From contig NZ_LGHT01000025.1 in assembly GCF_001202035.1 (NCBI RefSeq), positions 62,001 to 126,000 of the forward strand: a DNA stretch of 64,000 bases, read 5' to 3'. A model generated the notes under the pieces. The model was given only the letters and a program-made list of their open reading frames with translations. It did not search any database and had not been told where the DNA came from. Origin of the DNA: Pseudorhodobacter wandonensis (lineage in GTDB: Bacteria > Pseudomonadota > Alphaproteobacteria > Rhodobacterales > Rhodobacteraceae). The position numbers and the translations under genes were made by a program. Shown in pieces: positions 44,589-52,994 of this stretch (the stretch's first letter is position 1; every line of letters begins with the position of its first letter).

Positions 44589-45323
44589 TTAGCCTTCGGT
44601 GTCAGCCGCCCGCGCCTCACGCCCGCGAAACCCCATCGCAACCACGAATTTTTCCGAACTATCCGAACGGCTTGCCGGCGGCTTTACGTTCGCAACCTTT
44701 TTAAAGTTCTTTTTCAACAGGTTCTGCATGCCAATCTCGGCACCACCTGCCAGAACCTTGGCCACAAACGTGCCCCCTTCGTCCAACGTGTCAAAGGCAA
44801 ATTCCAGCGCCGCCTCAACCAGCGCAATAATCCGCAAGTGGTCGGTACCTTTATGCCCCGAGGCCGCCGCCGCCATATCCGACATCACCACATCCGCATT
44901 GCCGCCCAACCAGCCCTTGACCAGGGCATCGGCTTCCTCGGACAAGAAATCCAACTGATGGATCTGCGCGCCGGGAATCGGCTCGATCGCCTGCAAATCC
45001 ACACCCAAAACCGTGCCAACCGGCTTTTTCGGGTTCTGCCCCAGTGCATTCACCCGCTCAACCGCGATCTGGCACCAGCCACCGGGCGCACAGCCAAGGT
45101 CAACCACCCGCGCGCCGGGCACCAGAAAGCCGTATTTCTCATCCAGCTCGGCAATTTTATACGCCGCGCGGCCACGAAAGCCCTCTTTCTTGGCCCGCTG
45201 TACATATGGGTCGTTCAACTGCCGCTCCAGCCACAGCGTCGACGACAGTTTGCGCCCTTTTGCCGTTTTCACCCGCACGCGCAAATCGCGCTGGCCGCGG
45301 CCTGATGTCTTTTTCTCGGTCAT
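44589..45323 (-). CDS. rlmE: 23S rRNA 2'-O-methyltransferase RlmE (FtsJ/RrmJ)
   Basis: A 244-residue Rossmann methyltransferase. SAM motif I is [15 protein letters not shown]. The K-D-K-E catalytic set is visible as [28 protein letters not shown] and [13 protein letters not shown]. It methylates U2552 of 23S rRNA in the A-loop and is needed for late 50S assembly. It lies directly downstream of the Ppx/GppA gene, with a 12-bp gap. The N-terminal basic extension ([14 protein letters not shown]) is common in alphaproteobacteria. Confidence 0.95.
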   Translation of the reverse strand: MTEKKTSGRGQRDLRVRVKTAKGRKLSSTLWLERQLNDPYVQRAKKEGFRGRAAYKIAELDEKYGFLVPGARVVDLGCAPGGWCQIAVERVNALGQNPKKPVGTVLGVDLQAIEPIPGAQIHQLDFLSEEADALVKGWLGGNADVVMSDMAAAASGHKGTDHLRIIALVEAALEFAFDTLDEGGTFVAKVLAGGAEIGMQNLLKKNFKKVANVKPPASRSDSSEKFVVAMGFRGREARAADTEG

Positions 45324-45335
45324 CTCATTACACCG

Positions 45336-46466
45336 TCATTCATAAGGCCCATCCGTCAGCACGCCATCCGCGCTCATCTGGGCATAAAGCAAGCCTTCAC
45401 GCAGGCCCCGATCTGCAACCGACAAACGGTCTGTCGGCCAAACCCGCATCAAAGCCTGCAAGATCGCCGCCCCCGACATAATCAGACTATGCCGGTCCCG
45501 CCCGATTCTCGGGTCTGTCCGCCGCCCTTCCGGCCCCAGGGCCAGATATTCGCGGATGACCGTATCTATCTGATCCGACGACATGCGCAACCCATCGACC
45601 TTGGCCCGATCATACCGCTTCAGCCCCAAGAACGACGCAGCCACCGTGGTCACCGTGCCGCTGGTGCCGATAATCTGAAACCCCTCGCGCGCATTATCAT
45701 GGTTATAGGGCGAAAAACTCGACAGGTTTTCCTCAAAAAACCAGCTCATCAGGGCAAAGCGCGCGGCGTCATCCTCGACATCCGCAAACTGGTCTTTCAG
45801 CGTCGCCACCCCCAAAGGCACCGAAATCCAATCCACCACCCGCGCTTGCCCCGGCCCTTGCGGCTTGAACCCCGCATGCAGCCGCATAATCGCCCGCGGC
45901 CTGTCCGATGGCTCTACCCCTGTCAGATCAATCCACACCAGTTCGGTTGAGCCGCCGCCAATATCAACCACCAGCAACTGCTCGGCCTGTACATTCACCA
46001 AAGGCGCACAAGAAATAACCGCCAGCCGCGCCTCATCTTCCGGCGCGATGATTTCCAGCTGTAAACCAGCCTCTCGCCGCACCTGCCGGATAAAATCGCG
46101 CCCGTTCTTGGCCTGCCGGCATGCCTCGGTCGAAACCAGACGCATCCGCTTAACCCGATGCTTTTCCAGTTTTTTCTGACAAATGCGTAGCGCTTGGATC
46201 GTCCGCGTCATCGACGCACGCGAAAGCCTGCCCGAGGCCTCAAGCCCCGCGCCAAGCTGGACAGTTTTTGAAAAACTGTCGATCACCTGAAACTGGCTGC
46301 CCCGCGGTCGGGCAATCAGCATCCGGCAACTATTTGTACCCAAATCCAGCGCAGCATAAAGCTGGCCCGACCCAGGCAGGGGGGAGTCAGACGGTTCGAC
46401 CCGAGCCTCATCGGAATCGATAAGCTCAGGGATCGCGTCCTCCTCCCGGGGACGCTCGGGCGTCAT
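45336..46466 (-). CDS. Ppx/GppA family exopolyphosphatase / pppGpp phosphatase
   Basis: A 376-residue ASKHA-fold protein with the phosphate-1 motif ALDLGTNSCRMLIARP, a phosphate-2 motif VVDIGGGSTELVWID and GTSGTVTTVAAS later on. It hydrolyses polyphosphate or pppGpp; the sequence does not separate these. The start at 46466 has GGAGG 7 nt upstream; the longer frame to 46523 lacks a site. It is followed by rlmE 12 bp downstream, a recurrent pairing in this group. Confidence 0.9.
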   Translation of the reverse strand: MTPERPREEDAIPELIDSDEARVEPSDSPLPGSGQLYAALDLGTNSCRMLIARPRGSQFQVIDSFSKTVQLGAGLEASGRLSRASMTRTIQALRICQKKLEKHRVKRMRLVSTEACRQAKNGRDFIRQVRREAGLQLEIIAPEDEARLAVISCAPLVNVQAEQLLVVDIGGGSTELVWIDLTGVEPSDRPRAIMRLHAGFKPQGPGQARVVDWISVPLGVATLKDQFADVEDDAARFALMSWFFEENLSSFSPYNHDNAREGFQIIGTSGTVTTVAASFLGLKRYDRAKVDGLRMSSDQIDTVIREYLALGPEGRRTDPRIGRDRHSLIMSGAAILQALMRVWPTDRLSVADRGLREGLLYAQMSADGVLTDGPYE

Positions 46467-46679
46467 GTCACGCCCTCCATACAGTGTTGCCACTATGCTA
46501 CCCCCGCGAGGGCTCATAAACAAGATGAAGATTATGACCCTTTCCGCCTATCGCACCGCAGGGTGCGGCCTGCTATCACCTGCGCAAGGTCGCTCATAGC
46601 TGTTTTGATGTCGAAAAACGTCATTGAAAGCGCTGATCTACCGTTAAAACAGGCCAAACGGATAAAGGGGAATCGCAAG

Positions 46680-46976
46680 ATGCCAGAGGTCACAATCGTG
46701 TATTGGCGGGATATTCCGGCGCAGGTTATCGTCGGCAAAGGCCGCTCGGGCACCAAGGTGCAGCTGCCTGAACGCTTTGAACAGGCGATTGACCGTTGTG
46801 CGATGAAAATCGGCGCCAAAGATGCCGATCTCTACCTTGCCGAATGGCGCAAAGCCGCACCCTACCCGCTTGACGGCGATCCGGCCGAGATTGCCAAAGC
46901 CGAAGCCGCCCGTCTGGAAGCCGAGTTCGATACTGCGCGCATCAAGCAACTGATCGATAATTCCGGCTGGGCTTGA
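46680..46976 (+). CDS. Small conserved 'virulence factor' family protein
   Basis: A 98-residue protein (MPEVTIVYWRDIPAQVIVGKG... DNSGWA) matching, from memory, the short 'Virulence_fact' Pfam family (PF13769), whose function is unknown. No catalytic motif is evident. In Rhodobacteraceae such genes sit beside metF and corrinoid methyltransferases, as here, suggesting a one-carbon role rather than virulence. The frame is open from 46563, but the ATG at 46680 begins the conserved part, with AAAGGGG about 10 nt upstream. Confidence 0.8.
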   Translation: MPEVTIVYWRDIPAQVIVGKGRSGTKVQLPERFEQAIDRCAMKIGAKDADLYLAEWRKAAPYPLDGDPAEIAKAEAARLEAEFDTARIKQLIDNSGWA

Positions 46977-47023
46977 ACACCTTGGAAAAAACACCCGTAA
47001 CCAACAAACTGTGGGAGAATGTC

Positions 47024-47956
47024 GTGGCTCTTTTCAACTTCAAACGTGCGGCCGCACCGGCAAGCACATTTGCCAGCCCCAATGCCCCTCAGCTTGAGGC
47101 GTTCTTGCAAGATTACTCGATTGAGGTGATGCCGCGCACTGCCGAAAAGGTCGAGAATTTCCGCGATCTTCTGCCGCAACATACCCGCGTTTATGTCGCC
47201 CATATCGAAGGCACCCCGATTGAGGAAATGGTCGCCACCGCCAAGCGTCTGAAAGGCGAAGGCTTTGATGTCATGCCGCATTTTCCGGCCCGCATCATCA
47301 AAGACCGTGCCACTTTGGCCAATTGGATTGCACAATACCAAGGCGAGGCCGATGTCAAACAGGCGCTGCTCTTGGGCGGTGGCGTGGCAACACCGCACGG
47401 CGATTTCGACAACTCGATGCAGCTGATGGAATCCGGCCTGTTTGACGGCTTCACCCGCTTGCACATCGCCGGTCACCCCGAAGGCAACCGCGATATTGAC
47501 CGTGACGGCGGCGATAAGCTGGTAATGGAAGCGCTGAAATGGAAACAGGCGTTTTCCGAGCGTTCGGATGCCAAAATGGCAATCGCGACCCAGTTTTGCT
47601 TTGAGGCCGGCCCCGTCATAAAATGGGCCGACCGTCTGGCAGCCGAAGGCATCGACATCCCGATCCATATTGGCGTTGCCGGCCCTGCCAAGCTGCAAAC
47701 CCTGATCAAATTCGCCATCGCTTGCGGTGTTGGTCCGTCGCTGAAAGTGCTGCAAAAACGCGCGATGGACGTGACCAAACTCTTGCTGCCCTATGAGCCG
47801 ACCGAATTCGTGACCGAACTGGCGGCGCATAAAGCCAAGCACCCGAATTTCGGCATTCAATCTGTCCATTTCTTCCCACTTGGCGGCATCAAAACCAATG
47901 CCAACTGGGCCATTGAAAATGGCGGAACCGCTGCCACCCCTGCATCTCAATCTTAA
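47024..47956 (+). CDS. metF: Methylenetetrahydrofolate reductase-family protein
   Basis: A 310-residue flavoprotein barrel of the MTHFR family, reducing 5,10-methylene-THF to 5-methyl-THF. The recognisable segments are FLQDYSIEVMPRTAEKVENF, LLLGGGVATPHGDF, GFTRLHIAGHPEGNRDID and the C-terminal IQSVHFFPLGGIKTNANWA. GTG at 47024 has GGGAGA upstream and a sensible N-terminus; the frame also opens at a TTG at 46973 overlapping the previous stop. It feeds methyl-THF to the corrinoid methyltransferase encoded 15 bp downstream. Confidence 0.88.
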   Translation: MALFNFKRAAAPASTFASPNAPQLEAFLQDYSIEVMPRTAEKVENFRDLLPQHTRVYVAHIEGTPIEEMVATAKRLKGEGFDVMPHFPARIIKDRATLANWIAQYQGEADVKQALLLGGGVATPHGDFDNSMQLMESGLFDGFTRLHIAGHPEGNRDIDRDGGDKLVMEALKWKQAFSERSDAKMAIATQFCFEAGPVIKWADRLAAEGIDIPIHIGVAGPAKLQTLIKFAIACGVGPSLKVLQKRAMDVTKLLLPYEPTEFVTELAAHKAKHPNFGIQSVHFFPLGGIKTNANWAIENGGTAATPASQS

Positions 47957-47971
47957 GGAACTAGTTTAACT

Positions 47972-48952
47972 ATGACCCGTACTGTCATTGAATCTAAAAC
48001 AAAAACGGTAATCATCGGTTTTGACGAACCCTTTTGCGTTATCGGCGAACGTATCAACCCCACAGGGCGTAAAAAGCTGGCAGCCGAACTAGAGGCCGGC
48101 AATTTTGATACCGTTCTGCGTGACGCGCTGGAACAGGTTGCTTGCGGCGCCACGGTGCTTGACGTCAACTCTGGCGCGGTTTTCACCAATAAAATGGCCG
48201 AAGACCCGCGCTACGCCGACAACAACTTTGTCGAACCCCCCTTGATGCACGAATTGATCACCCGCATTCAGGCCATCACCGACACGCCTTTGTGCATCGA
48301 CAGCTCGGTTCCCGGCGCACTTGAGGCCGGCCTGAAAGCCGCCGAGGGCCGCCCGCTTTTGAACTCGGTCACCGGTGAAGAAGACCGGCTAGAGCTCGTT
48401 CTGCCACTGGTCAAAAAATACAATGTACCGGTTGTGGCGATTTCCAACGACGATACCGGCATTTCCGAAGACCCCGATGTCCGTTTTGCTGTGGCGAAAA
48501 AGATCGTCGAACGTGCCGCCGATTTCGGCATTCCGGCTTGTGACATCGTTGTGGACCCGCTGGTGATGCCAGTGGGCGCGATGGGCTCGGCTGGTCAGCA
48601 GGTGTTCACCCTTGTGCGCCGCCTGCGCGAAGAACTCGGCGTAAACACCACTTGCGGCGCGTCGAATATTTCCTTTGGCCTGCCGCAACGCCACGGTATC
48701 AATGGCGCTTTCTTGCCTATGGCCATTGGCGCAGGCATGACCAGCGCCATCATGAACCCCGTGCGTTTGCAGGAAATGGAGGCCATTCGCGCCGCCAACT
48801 TCCTGATGAACCATGATGCCAACGGCGGCGAATGGATCCGCTTTGCCAAGGTCATCGAAGCCGTCGAAGGCGGGATGACCTTTGCCGAAGCCTCGGCCTC
48901 TATCGGTGCGGCCGGTGGGCGTGGTGGGCGTCGCGGTGGGCGCCGCGGCTAA
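47972..48952 (+). CDS. Methyltetrahydrofolate:corrinoid methyltransferase (split-MetH pterin domain)
   Basis: A 326-residue TIM-barrel pterin-binding protein, homologous to the folate-binding domain of MetH and to CFeSP methyltransferases. Motifs are VIGERINPTGRKKL, ATVLDVNSGA, LCIDSSVPGALEAGL, GRPLLNSVTGEEDR and CGASNISFGLPQR. It transfers the methyl of methyl-THF to a separately encoded corrinoid protein. The last ~15 residues form an Arg/Gly tail (GGRGGRRGGRRG). In some Roseobacter-group bacteria MetH is split; this would be one part. No corrinoid-binding or homocysteine-binding part lies in the window. Confidence 0.9.
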   Translation: MTRTVIESKTKTVIIGFDEPFCVIGERINPTGRKKLAAELEAGNFDTVLRDALEQVACGATVLDVNSGAVFTNKMAEDPRYADNNFVEPPLMHELITRIQAITDTPLCIDSSVPGALEAGLKAAEGRPLLNSVTGEEDRLELVLPLVKKYNVPVVAISNDDTGISEDPDVRFAVAKKIVERAADFGIPACDIVVDPLVMPVGAMGSAGQQVFTLVRRLREELGVNTTCGASNISFGLPQRHGINGAFLPMAIGAGMTSAIMNPVRLQEMEAIRAANFLMNHDANGGEWIRFAKVIEAVEGGMTFAEASASIGAAGGRGGRRGGRRG

Positions 48953-48972
48953 GGCCTTTCGACAAAATTTCT

Positions 48973-49001
48973 CCATGGGCCCAATGGTTTTGGGCCCATG
49001 G
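48973..49001 (+). terminator. Perfect hairpin after the corrinoid methyltransferase gene
   Basis: 12-bp perfect stem CCATGGGCCCAA / TTGGGCCCATGG with a 5-nt loop. No T-run follows, so it could be a Rho-assisted terminator or an mRNA 3' stabiliser. Confidence 0.6.
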
Positions 49002-49150
49002 AACACAGCCAAAACACCCCGCTCCACGCATTCGCACCGGTTTTGCCAGCGTTAACGGCACCGCCCCTGATTTTTCGACAATAAATCAAAATATTGAATG
49101 CGGATGCCTACCCTCTGGACAATCCACACCGCAGCCGCCATCAACAGCGC

Positions 49151-50029
49151 ATGTCTGAACGCAATCACCCCCTCGCAGCCGCAGCATGGATGATCGGCTC
49201 TATCGCCGCTTTCTCGGTCATGGCCGTTGCCGGGCGCGAGGTTTCGGGCGTGCATGACACGTTTGAAATCATGACCTGGCGTTCGCTCATCGGCTTTGTC
49301 ATCGTTGTGGCCGTTGCCACAACCACCCGTCGCCTGCATGAGGTGAAAACCAACCGCCTCCACCGCCACGCCTTGCGCAATGTGGCGCATTTCACCGGTC
49401 AGAACCTCTGGTTCTGGGCGTTAACAATGATCCCCCTCGGCCAGGTTTTTGCGCTCGAATTCACCTCTCCGATCTGGCTTATCCTGCTCGCCCCGATCTT
49501 TCTGGGCGAGTCCCTGACCCGCCCAAAACTAATCGCCGCCGGCTTTGGGTTTGCGGGTACGCTGTTTGTCGCCCGCCCTGATTTTTCGGCCTTCGACCCC
49601 GGAATAGCCGCCGCGGCGCTGGCCGCCCTTTGCTTTGCAACCACCAATATTGCAACCAAATCGCTTACCCGCCACGAATCCATTGTCTCCATCATGTTCT
49701 GGCTGACCGGCATGCAACTGGTGATGGGAATCGTCATGGCGGGGTATGATGGCGCTATCGCCTTGCCCACCGCGCAGACCTTGCCTTGGCTGGTTCTGAT
49801 CGGGCTCTGCGGCCTTACCGCCCACTTCTGCCTGACCACGGCGCTGTCACTTGCGCCTGCCAGCGTTGTCGTCCCGATTGACTTTCTGCGCCTGCCCGTG
49901 GCCTTTACCCTCGGCTGGGTGCTTTATGATGAAGGCCTTGATCCTGCTTTGATAATTGGCGCGGCGCTCATCCTGATCGGCATCAGTGTTAACCTTTGGG
50001 CGGGCAAAACCGCCGCAAGACGGGCATAG
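49151..50029 (+). CDS. EamA-family (DMT) membrane transporter
   Basis: A 292-residue protein with about ten TM helices and two EamA repeats, the first around NVAHFTGQNLWFWALTMIPLG and EFTSPIWLILLAPIFLGESL, the second around TAHFCLTTALSLAPASVVVPIDFLRLP. Related DMT carriers export amino acids or other metabolites; the substrate is unknown. The frame is open from 49094; the ATG at 49151 (MSERNHPL) is preferred because the extra residues are hydrophilic and unlike a TM protein start. Confidence 0.87.
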   Translation: MSERNHPLAAAAWMIGSIAAFSVMAVAGREVSGVHDTFEIMTWRSLIGFVIVVAVATTTRRLHEVKTNRLHRHALRNVAHFTGQNLWFWALTMIPLGQVFALEFTSPIWLILLAPIFLGESLTRPKLIAAGFGFAGTLFVARPDFSAFDPGIAAAALAALCFATTNIATKSLTRHESIVSIMFWLTGMQLVMGIVMAGYDGAIALPTAQTLPWLVLIGLCGLTAHFCLTTALSLAPASVVVPIDFLRLPVAFTLGWVLYDEGLDPALIIGAALILIGISVNLWAGKTAARRA

Positions 50030-50158
50030 ATACAACAACTTTCCCCTTCAAAGTTTGTGACGCGGCGTAACGAATTGACCGATTCAAATCGTCGCTTTAA
50101 CGGTATTTCGGGACCATTGTTTTAAATCGTTCAAGGACAAGTTCGGGGAGGAACTACC

Positions 50159-51298
50159 ATGAAAAAAATCCTAGCAACCCTAGGGGCGGCGGCGCTTACC
50201 GCCGGCGCAGCACAGGCCGGCGGCATTGACCGCACTGGCCAATCCACGGGCATCCTGTTCGAAAAAGGCAATTACGCCGAGTTTTCCTTTAGCCACGTGT
50301 CACCAAGCATTTCGGGCGTTGGTGCAAGCTCAGGTATCGGTACCGGTATAAGTCTGGCAACCCCGACACCGGGTCAGGCCTCGGGCGATATGGCGGCCAA
50401 TTACAACCAGATCGCTGGTGGCTTGAAATATCAGTTCAACGACCGTCTTTCGGCAGCCCTGATCGTCGATCAACCTTTCGGCGCCGATGTCTACTACCCT
50501 GCGGGAACCACCTATTTCGCGCGCGGCTCGACCGCCTCAATCGACACGATGGCCATGACCGGCTTGCTGAAATATACAACCGCGTCAAATGTTTCGGTCT
50601 ATGGCGGCCTGAAGTATCAGACCATGTCAGCCGTGGCATCCGTGCCCTTTATCAAAAGCTATACCGGCAAAGCCGAACGTGATGGCGGATATGGCTATGT
50701 CGTTGGGGCCGCTTATGAAAAGCCCGAAATAGCGCTGCGCGTGGCGCTGACCTACAGCTCCAAGGTAAAGCATGATTTTGCTGTTGTCGAAACCTCTACG
50801 CAGGCAGGTCTTACATCGCTCGCCAGCACCATGCAGGTCGAGACACCGCAATCACTGAACCTTGAATTCCAATCTGGCGTTGCCAAGGACACATTGGTCT
50901 TCGGCTCGGTCCGTTGGGTTGACTGGTCCAATTTCAAAATCGCCCCAAAAATTTACAACACATTGACCGGCGGTGGCAGCCTCGTATCCTACGACCATGA
51001 CACCATTACCTATACTTTGGGCGTTGGGCGCAAGCTGAACGACAATTGGGCAGTTTCGGCCTCGCTTGGCTATGAAAAAGCCCACGGTGGCTTTTCGGCA
51101 AACCTTGGCCCGCATGACGGCAAGAAAAGCCTGACGCTGGCGGCGATCTATACCCGCGACAATATGAAAATCACGGGTGGCCTGTCCTATACAAAAATCG
51201 GCGATGCCCAAACCACGCTGAACAACACAGTCACAGCAGCGAATTTTAACGACAACCACGCTGTCGGCGTCGGCATCAAGGTTGGTTACAGCTTCTAA
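50159..51298 (+). CDS. OMPP1/FadL-family outer-membrane porin
   Basis: A 379-residue beta-barrel. The signal peptide is about residues 1-20 (KKILATLGAAALTAGAAQA). The mature protein has alternating beta strands ending in F (IKVGYSF), as outer-membrane proteins do. FadL-like features are ARGS and GLKYQ-type turns and the strand FGSVRWVDWSNFKIAP. Family members import long-chain fatty acids or hydrophobic compounds. GGGGAGGAA lies 8 nt before the ATG. A strong terminator follows. Confidence 0.85.
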   Translation: MKKILATLGAAALTAGAAQAGGIDRTGQSTGILFEKGNYAEFSFSHVSPSISGVGASSGIGTGISLATPTPGQASGDMAANYNQIAGGLKYQFNDRLSAALIVDQPFGADVYYPAGTTYFARGSTASIDTMAMTGLLKYTTASNVSVYGGLKYQTMSAVASVPFIKSYTGKAERDGGYGYVVGAAYEKPEIALRVALTYSSKVKHDFAVVETSTQAGLTSLASTMQVETPQSLNLEFQSGVAKDTLVFGSVRWVDWSNFKIAPKIYNTLTGGGSLVSYDHDTITYTLGVGRKLNDNWAVSASLGYEKAHGGFSANLGPHDGKKSLTLAAIYTRDNMKITGGLSYTKIGDAQTTLNNTVTAANFNDNHAVGVGIKVGYSF

Positions 51299-51331
51299 GC
51301 TGCTGATAGAACAGGTTTAACCCCTAGCATG

Positions 51332-51362
51332 AAAGGCCCCGCACATCCTGCGGGGCCTTTTT
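51332..51362 (+). terminator. Terminator of the FadL-like gene
   Basis: 8-bp GC-rich stem GGCCCCGC / GCGGGGCC (51335-51342 with 51350-51357), extended by AAA/TTT pairs, then TT. It lies about 35 bp after the stop and close to the convergent NYN-domain gene. Confidence 0.85.
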
Positions 51363-51364
51363 CG

Positions 51365-51973
51365 CTAAAAATCCAAGTCCAGCCAAAGCCGCCCGTCCCG
51401 ATAGCCGCCTTGCACCAAATAGCCGGTACTTGCCACCTCGGGGAACGCGTCTTGCCAATCCCGAAAGCGGTCATTCGTCACAATCCGCGCCTGTAAATCC
51501 CGCGCCGATTGCAGAATAAACCCATCGGCCTGCACGCCTTTGGCCACCACCATCACACGGTCACGCGGCAACCCCAAATCCCGTGCCATGGCCACATCAT
51601 TGCGGTGGCGCCCCCCCAGCAAATAGCCCGCATTCGCGTCAAACATCACACCGGGCACAAAACCCAAATTTGTCAGCCGCTCGATCACCACGATCACCGT
51701 TTCAAGGTTTGGTTGGCCGCCGTTCCAATACATCACGTTTGACCCGTCGATGACGATCCATTTTTCCCGCGAGATTTTGCGGCTCGGGGCCTTCTTGTAC
51801 TGCGGTGTGATTTTGCGGCGCTGTGCCTTCTTGTCCGGCGCGTACCACGCACGCAGCAGTACAATCGCACTGGCCATCGCGCAAAGCACCGCCAGCAAAA
51901 ACGCATCTGGCATCGTCCACGTCGCAGCCAATGCCAGAACAGAGAGGGCAAACAAAATGACGGGTACAATCAT
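51365..51973 (-). CDS. NYN (Zc3h12a-like) domain ribonuclease, membrane-anchored
   Basis: A 202-residue protein. Two hydrophobic segments (about residues 2-20 and 25-45) anchor it in the membrane. A PIN-like NYN domain follows with VIDGSNVMYWNGGQPN (first Asp), VMFDANAGYLL and ARIVTNDRFRDWQDAFPE carrying further acidic residues of the metal site. NYN/Zc3h12a proteins are metal-dependent RNases. Its RNA target is unknown. It is divergent from the P-loop ATPase gene. Confidence 0.82.
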   Translation of the reverse strand: MIVPVILFALSVLALAATWTMPDAFLLAVLCAMASAIVLLRAWYAPDKKAQRRKITPQYKKAPSRKISREKWIVIDGSNVMYWNGGQPNLETVIVVIERLTNLGFVPGVMFDANAGYLLGGRHRNDVAMARDLGLPRDRVMVVAKGVQADGFILQSARDLQARIVTNDRFRDWQDAFPEVASTGYLVQGGYRDGRLWLDLDF

Positions 51974-52097
51974 AACGCGAATCTAGCCGTGAAAAACCAC
52001 CTTGCCAAGCAGACTTGCACCCACCAGCCGCAGTTTTCGCGTGAACTCCGGCCCTGCCCGCGCTATCACATGGCACCAACACGCAGCGGAGGCCTTG

Positions 52098-52967
52098 ATG
52101 CTCTATTCTTCATCCAAAGACTGGCTGGCAGAACCTGCCAAGAAAACCTTGCTCTTTGGCATGTCTGGCCTTGGTAAAACCTATCTTTCCAATATGTTGC
52201 GCGATGAGGCCCGTTGGTTTCACTATTCGGTCGATTACCGCATCGGCACCCGCTACATGGGCGAATATATCGCCGACAACTTTAAACGTGAGGCGATGAA
52301 AGTTCCGCTTTTGCGTGAATTACTGCTGACCGATAGCGTTTATATCGCGTCAAACATCACCTTTGAAAATCTGGCACCGCTGTCCACCTATCTGGGCAAA
52401 CCCGGCAACCCCGATCTTGGCGGCGTGGCCTTTGCCGAATATTGCGCCCGCCAGACCCAGCATGAGGCCGCCGAAAAAGCCGCATTGATGGATACCGAGC
52501 GTTTCATCAAACGCGCCGCCAGCCTTTATGGCTATAACAATTTCGTCTGCGATAGCGGCGGCTCTATTTGTGAGGTTGTTGATGCCAATGACCCCCACGA
52601 CCCTATTTTGACCGCCCTGTCGCGCAACCTGCTGCTGGTCTGGATCCAGGGCTCGGATGCGCATCGTGAAGCCCTGATCCGCCGCTTTGATCGCGCGCCC
52701 AAGCCTATGTATTATCAGCCTGAATTCCTGCTTCAGGTCTGGAACGATTACCTGACCGCGCAATCCCTGACCGAAGAGCAGGTAAACCCCGACGCCTTTC
52801 TGCGCTATGGCTACGCCCGCCTGCTCGACCATCGCCGCCCGCGCTATGCGGCAATGGCAAAATGGGGCGTCACCGTCACCGCAGATGAGGTGGCGCAGGT
52901 CAAATCACCCGACGATTACATCGCCCTGATTGCCAAAGCCCTTGATCGCGGCAATACCGCCCCCTAA
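52098..52967 (+). CDS. P-loop ATPase of unknown function, upstream of metA
   Basis: A 289-residue protein beginning LLFGMSGLGKTYLSNML, a Walker A GMSGLGKT, with a Walker-B-like FVCDSGGSICEV later and a long helical middle (FAEYCARQTQHEAAEKAAL). No partner domain is recognised. The ATG at 52098 has GGAGG 5 nt upstream; the longer frame from 52002 gives no better start. It ends 27 bp before metA on the same strand. The fold resembles small-molecule kinases and AAA proteins, but I cannot assign it. Confidence 0.75.
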   Translation: MLYSSSKDWLAEPAKKTLLFGMSGLGKTYLSNMLRDEARWFHYSVDYRIGTRYMGEYIADNFKREAMKVPLLRELLLTDSVYIASNITFENLAPLSTYLGKPGNPDLGGVAFAEYCARQTQHEAAEKAALMDTERFIKRAASLYGYNNFVCDSGGSICEVVDANDPHDPILTALSRNLLLVWIQGSDAHREALIRRFDRAPKPMYYQPEFLLQVWNDYLTAQSLTEEQVNPDAFLRYGYARLLDHRRPRYAAMAKWGVTVTADEVAQVKSPDDYIALIAKALDRGNTAP

Positions 52968-52994
52968 TTCTTGTCCGAGACCGGAGCCAAAATT

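Noticed and set aside
46862-47950. 362-residue minus-strand ORF
   Set aside because: Exactly antisense to metF, whose translation is clearly a real enzyme; the reverse frame shows no family features.
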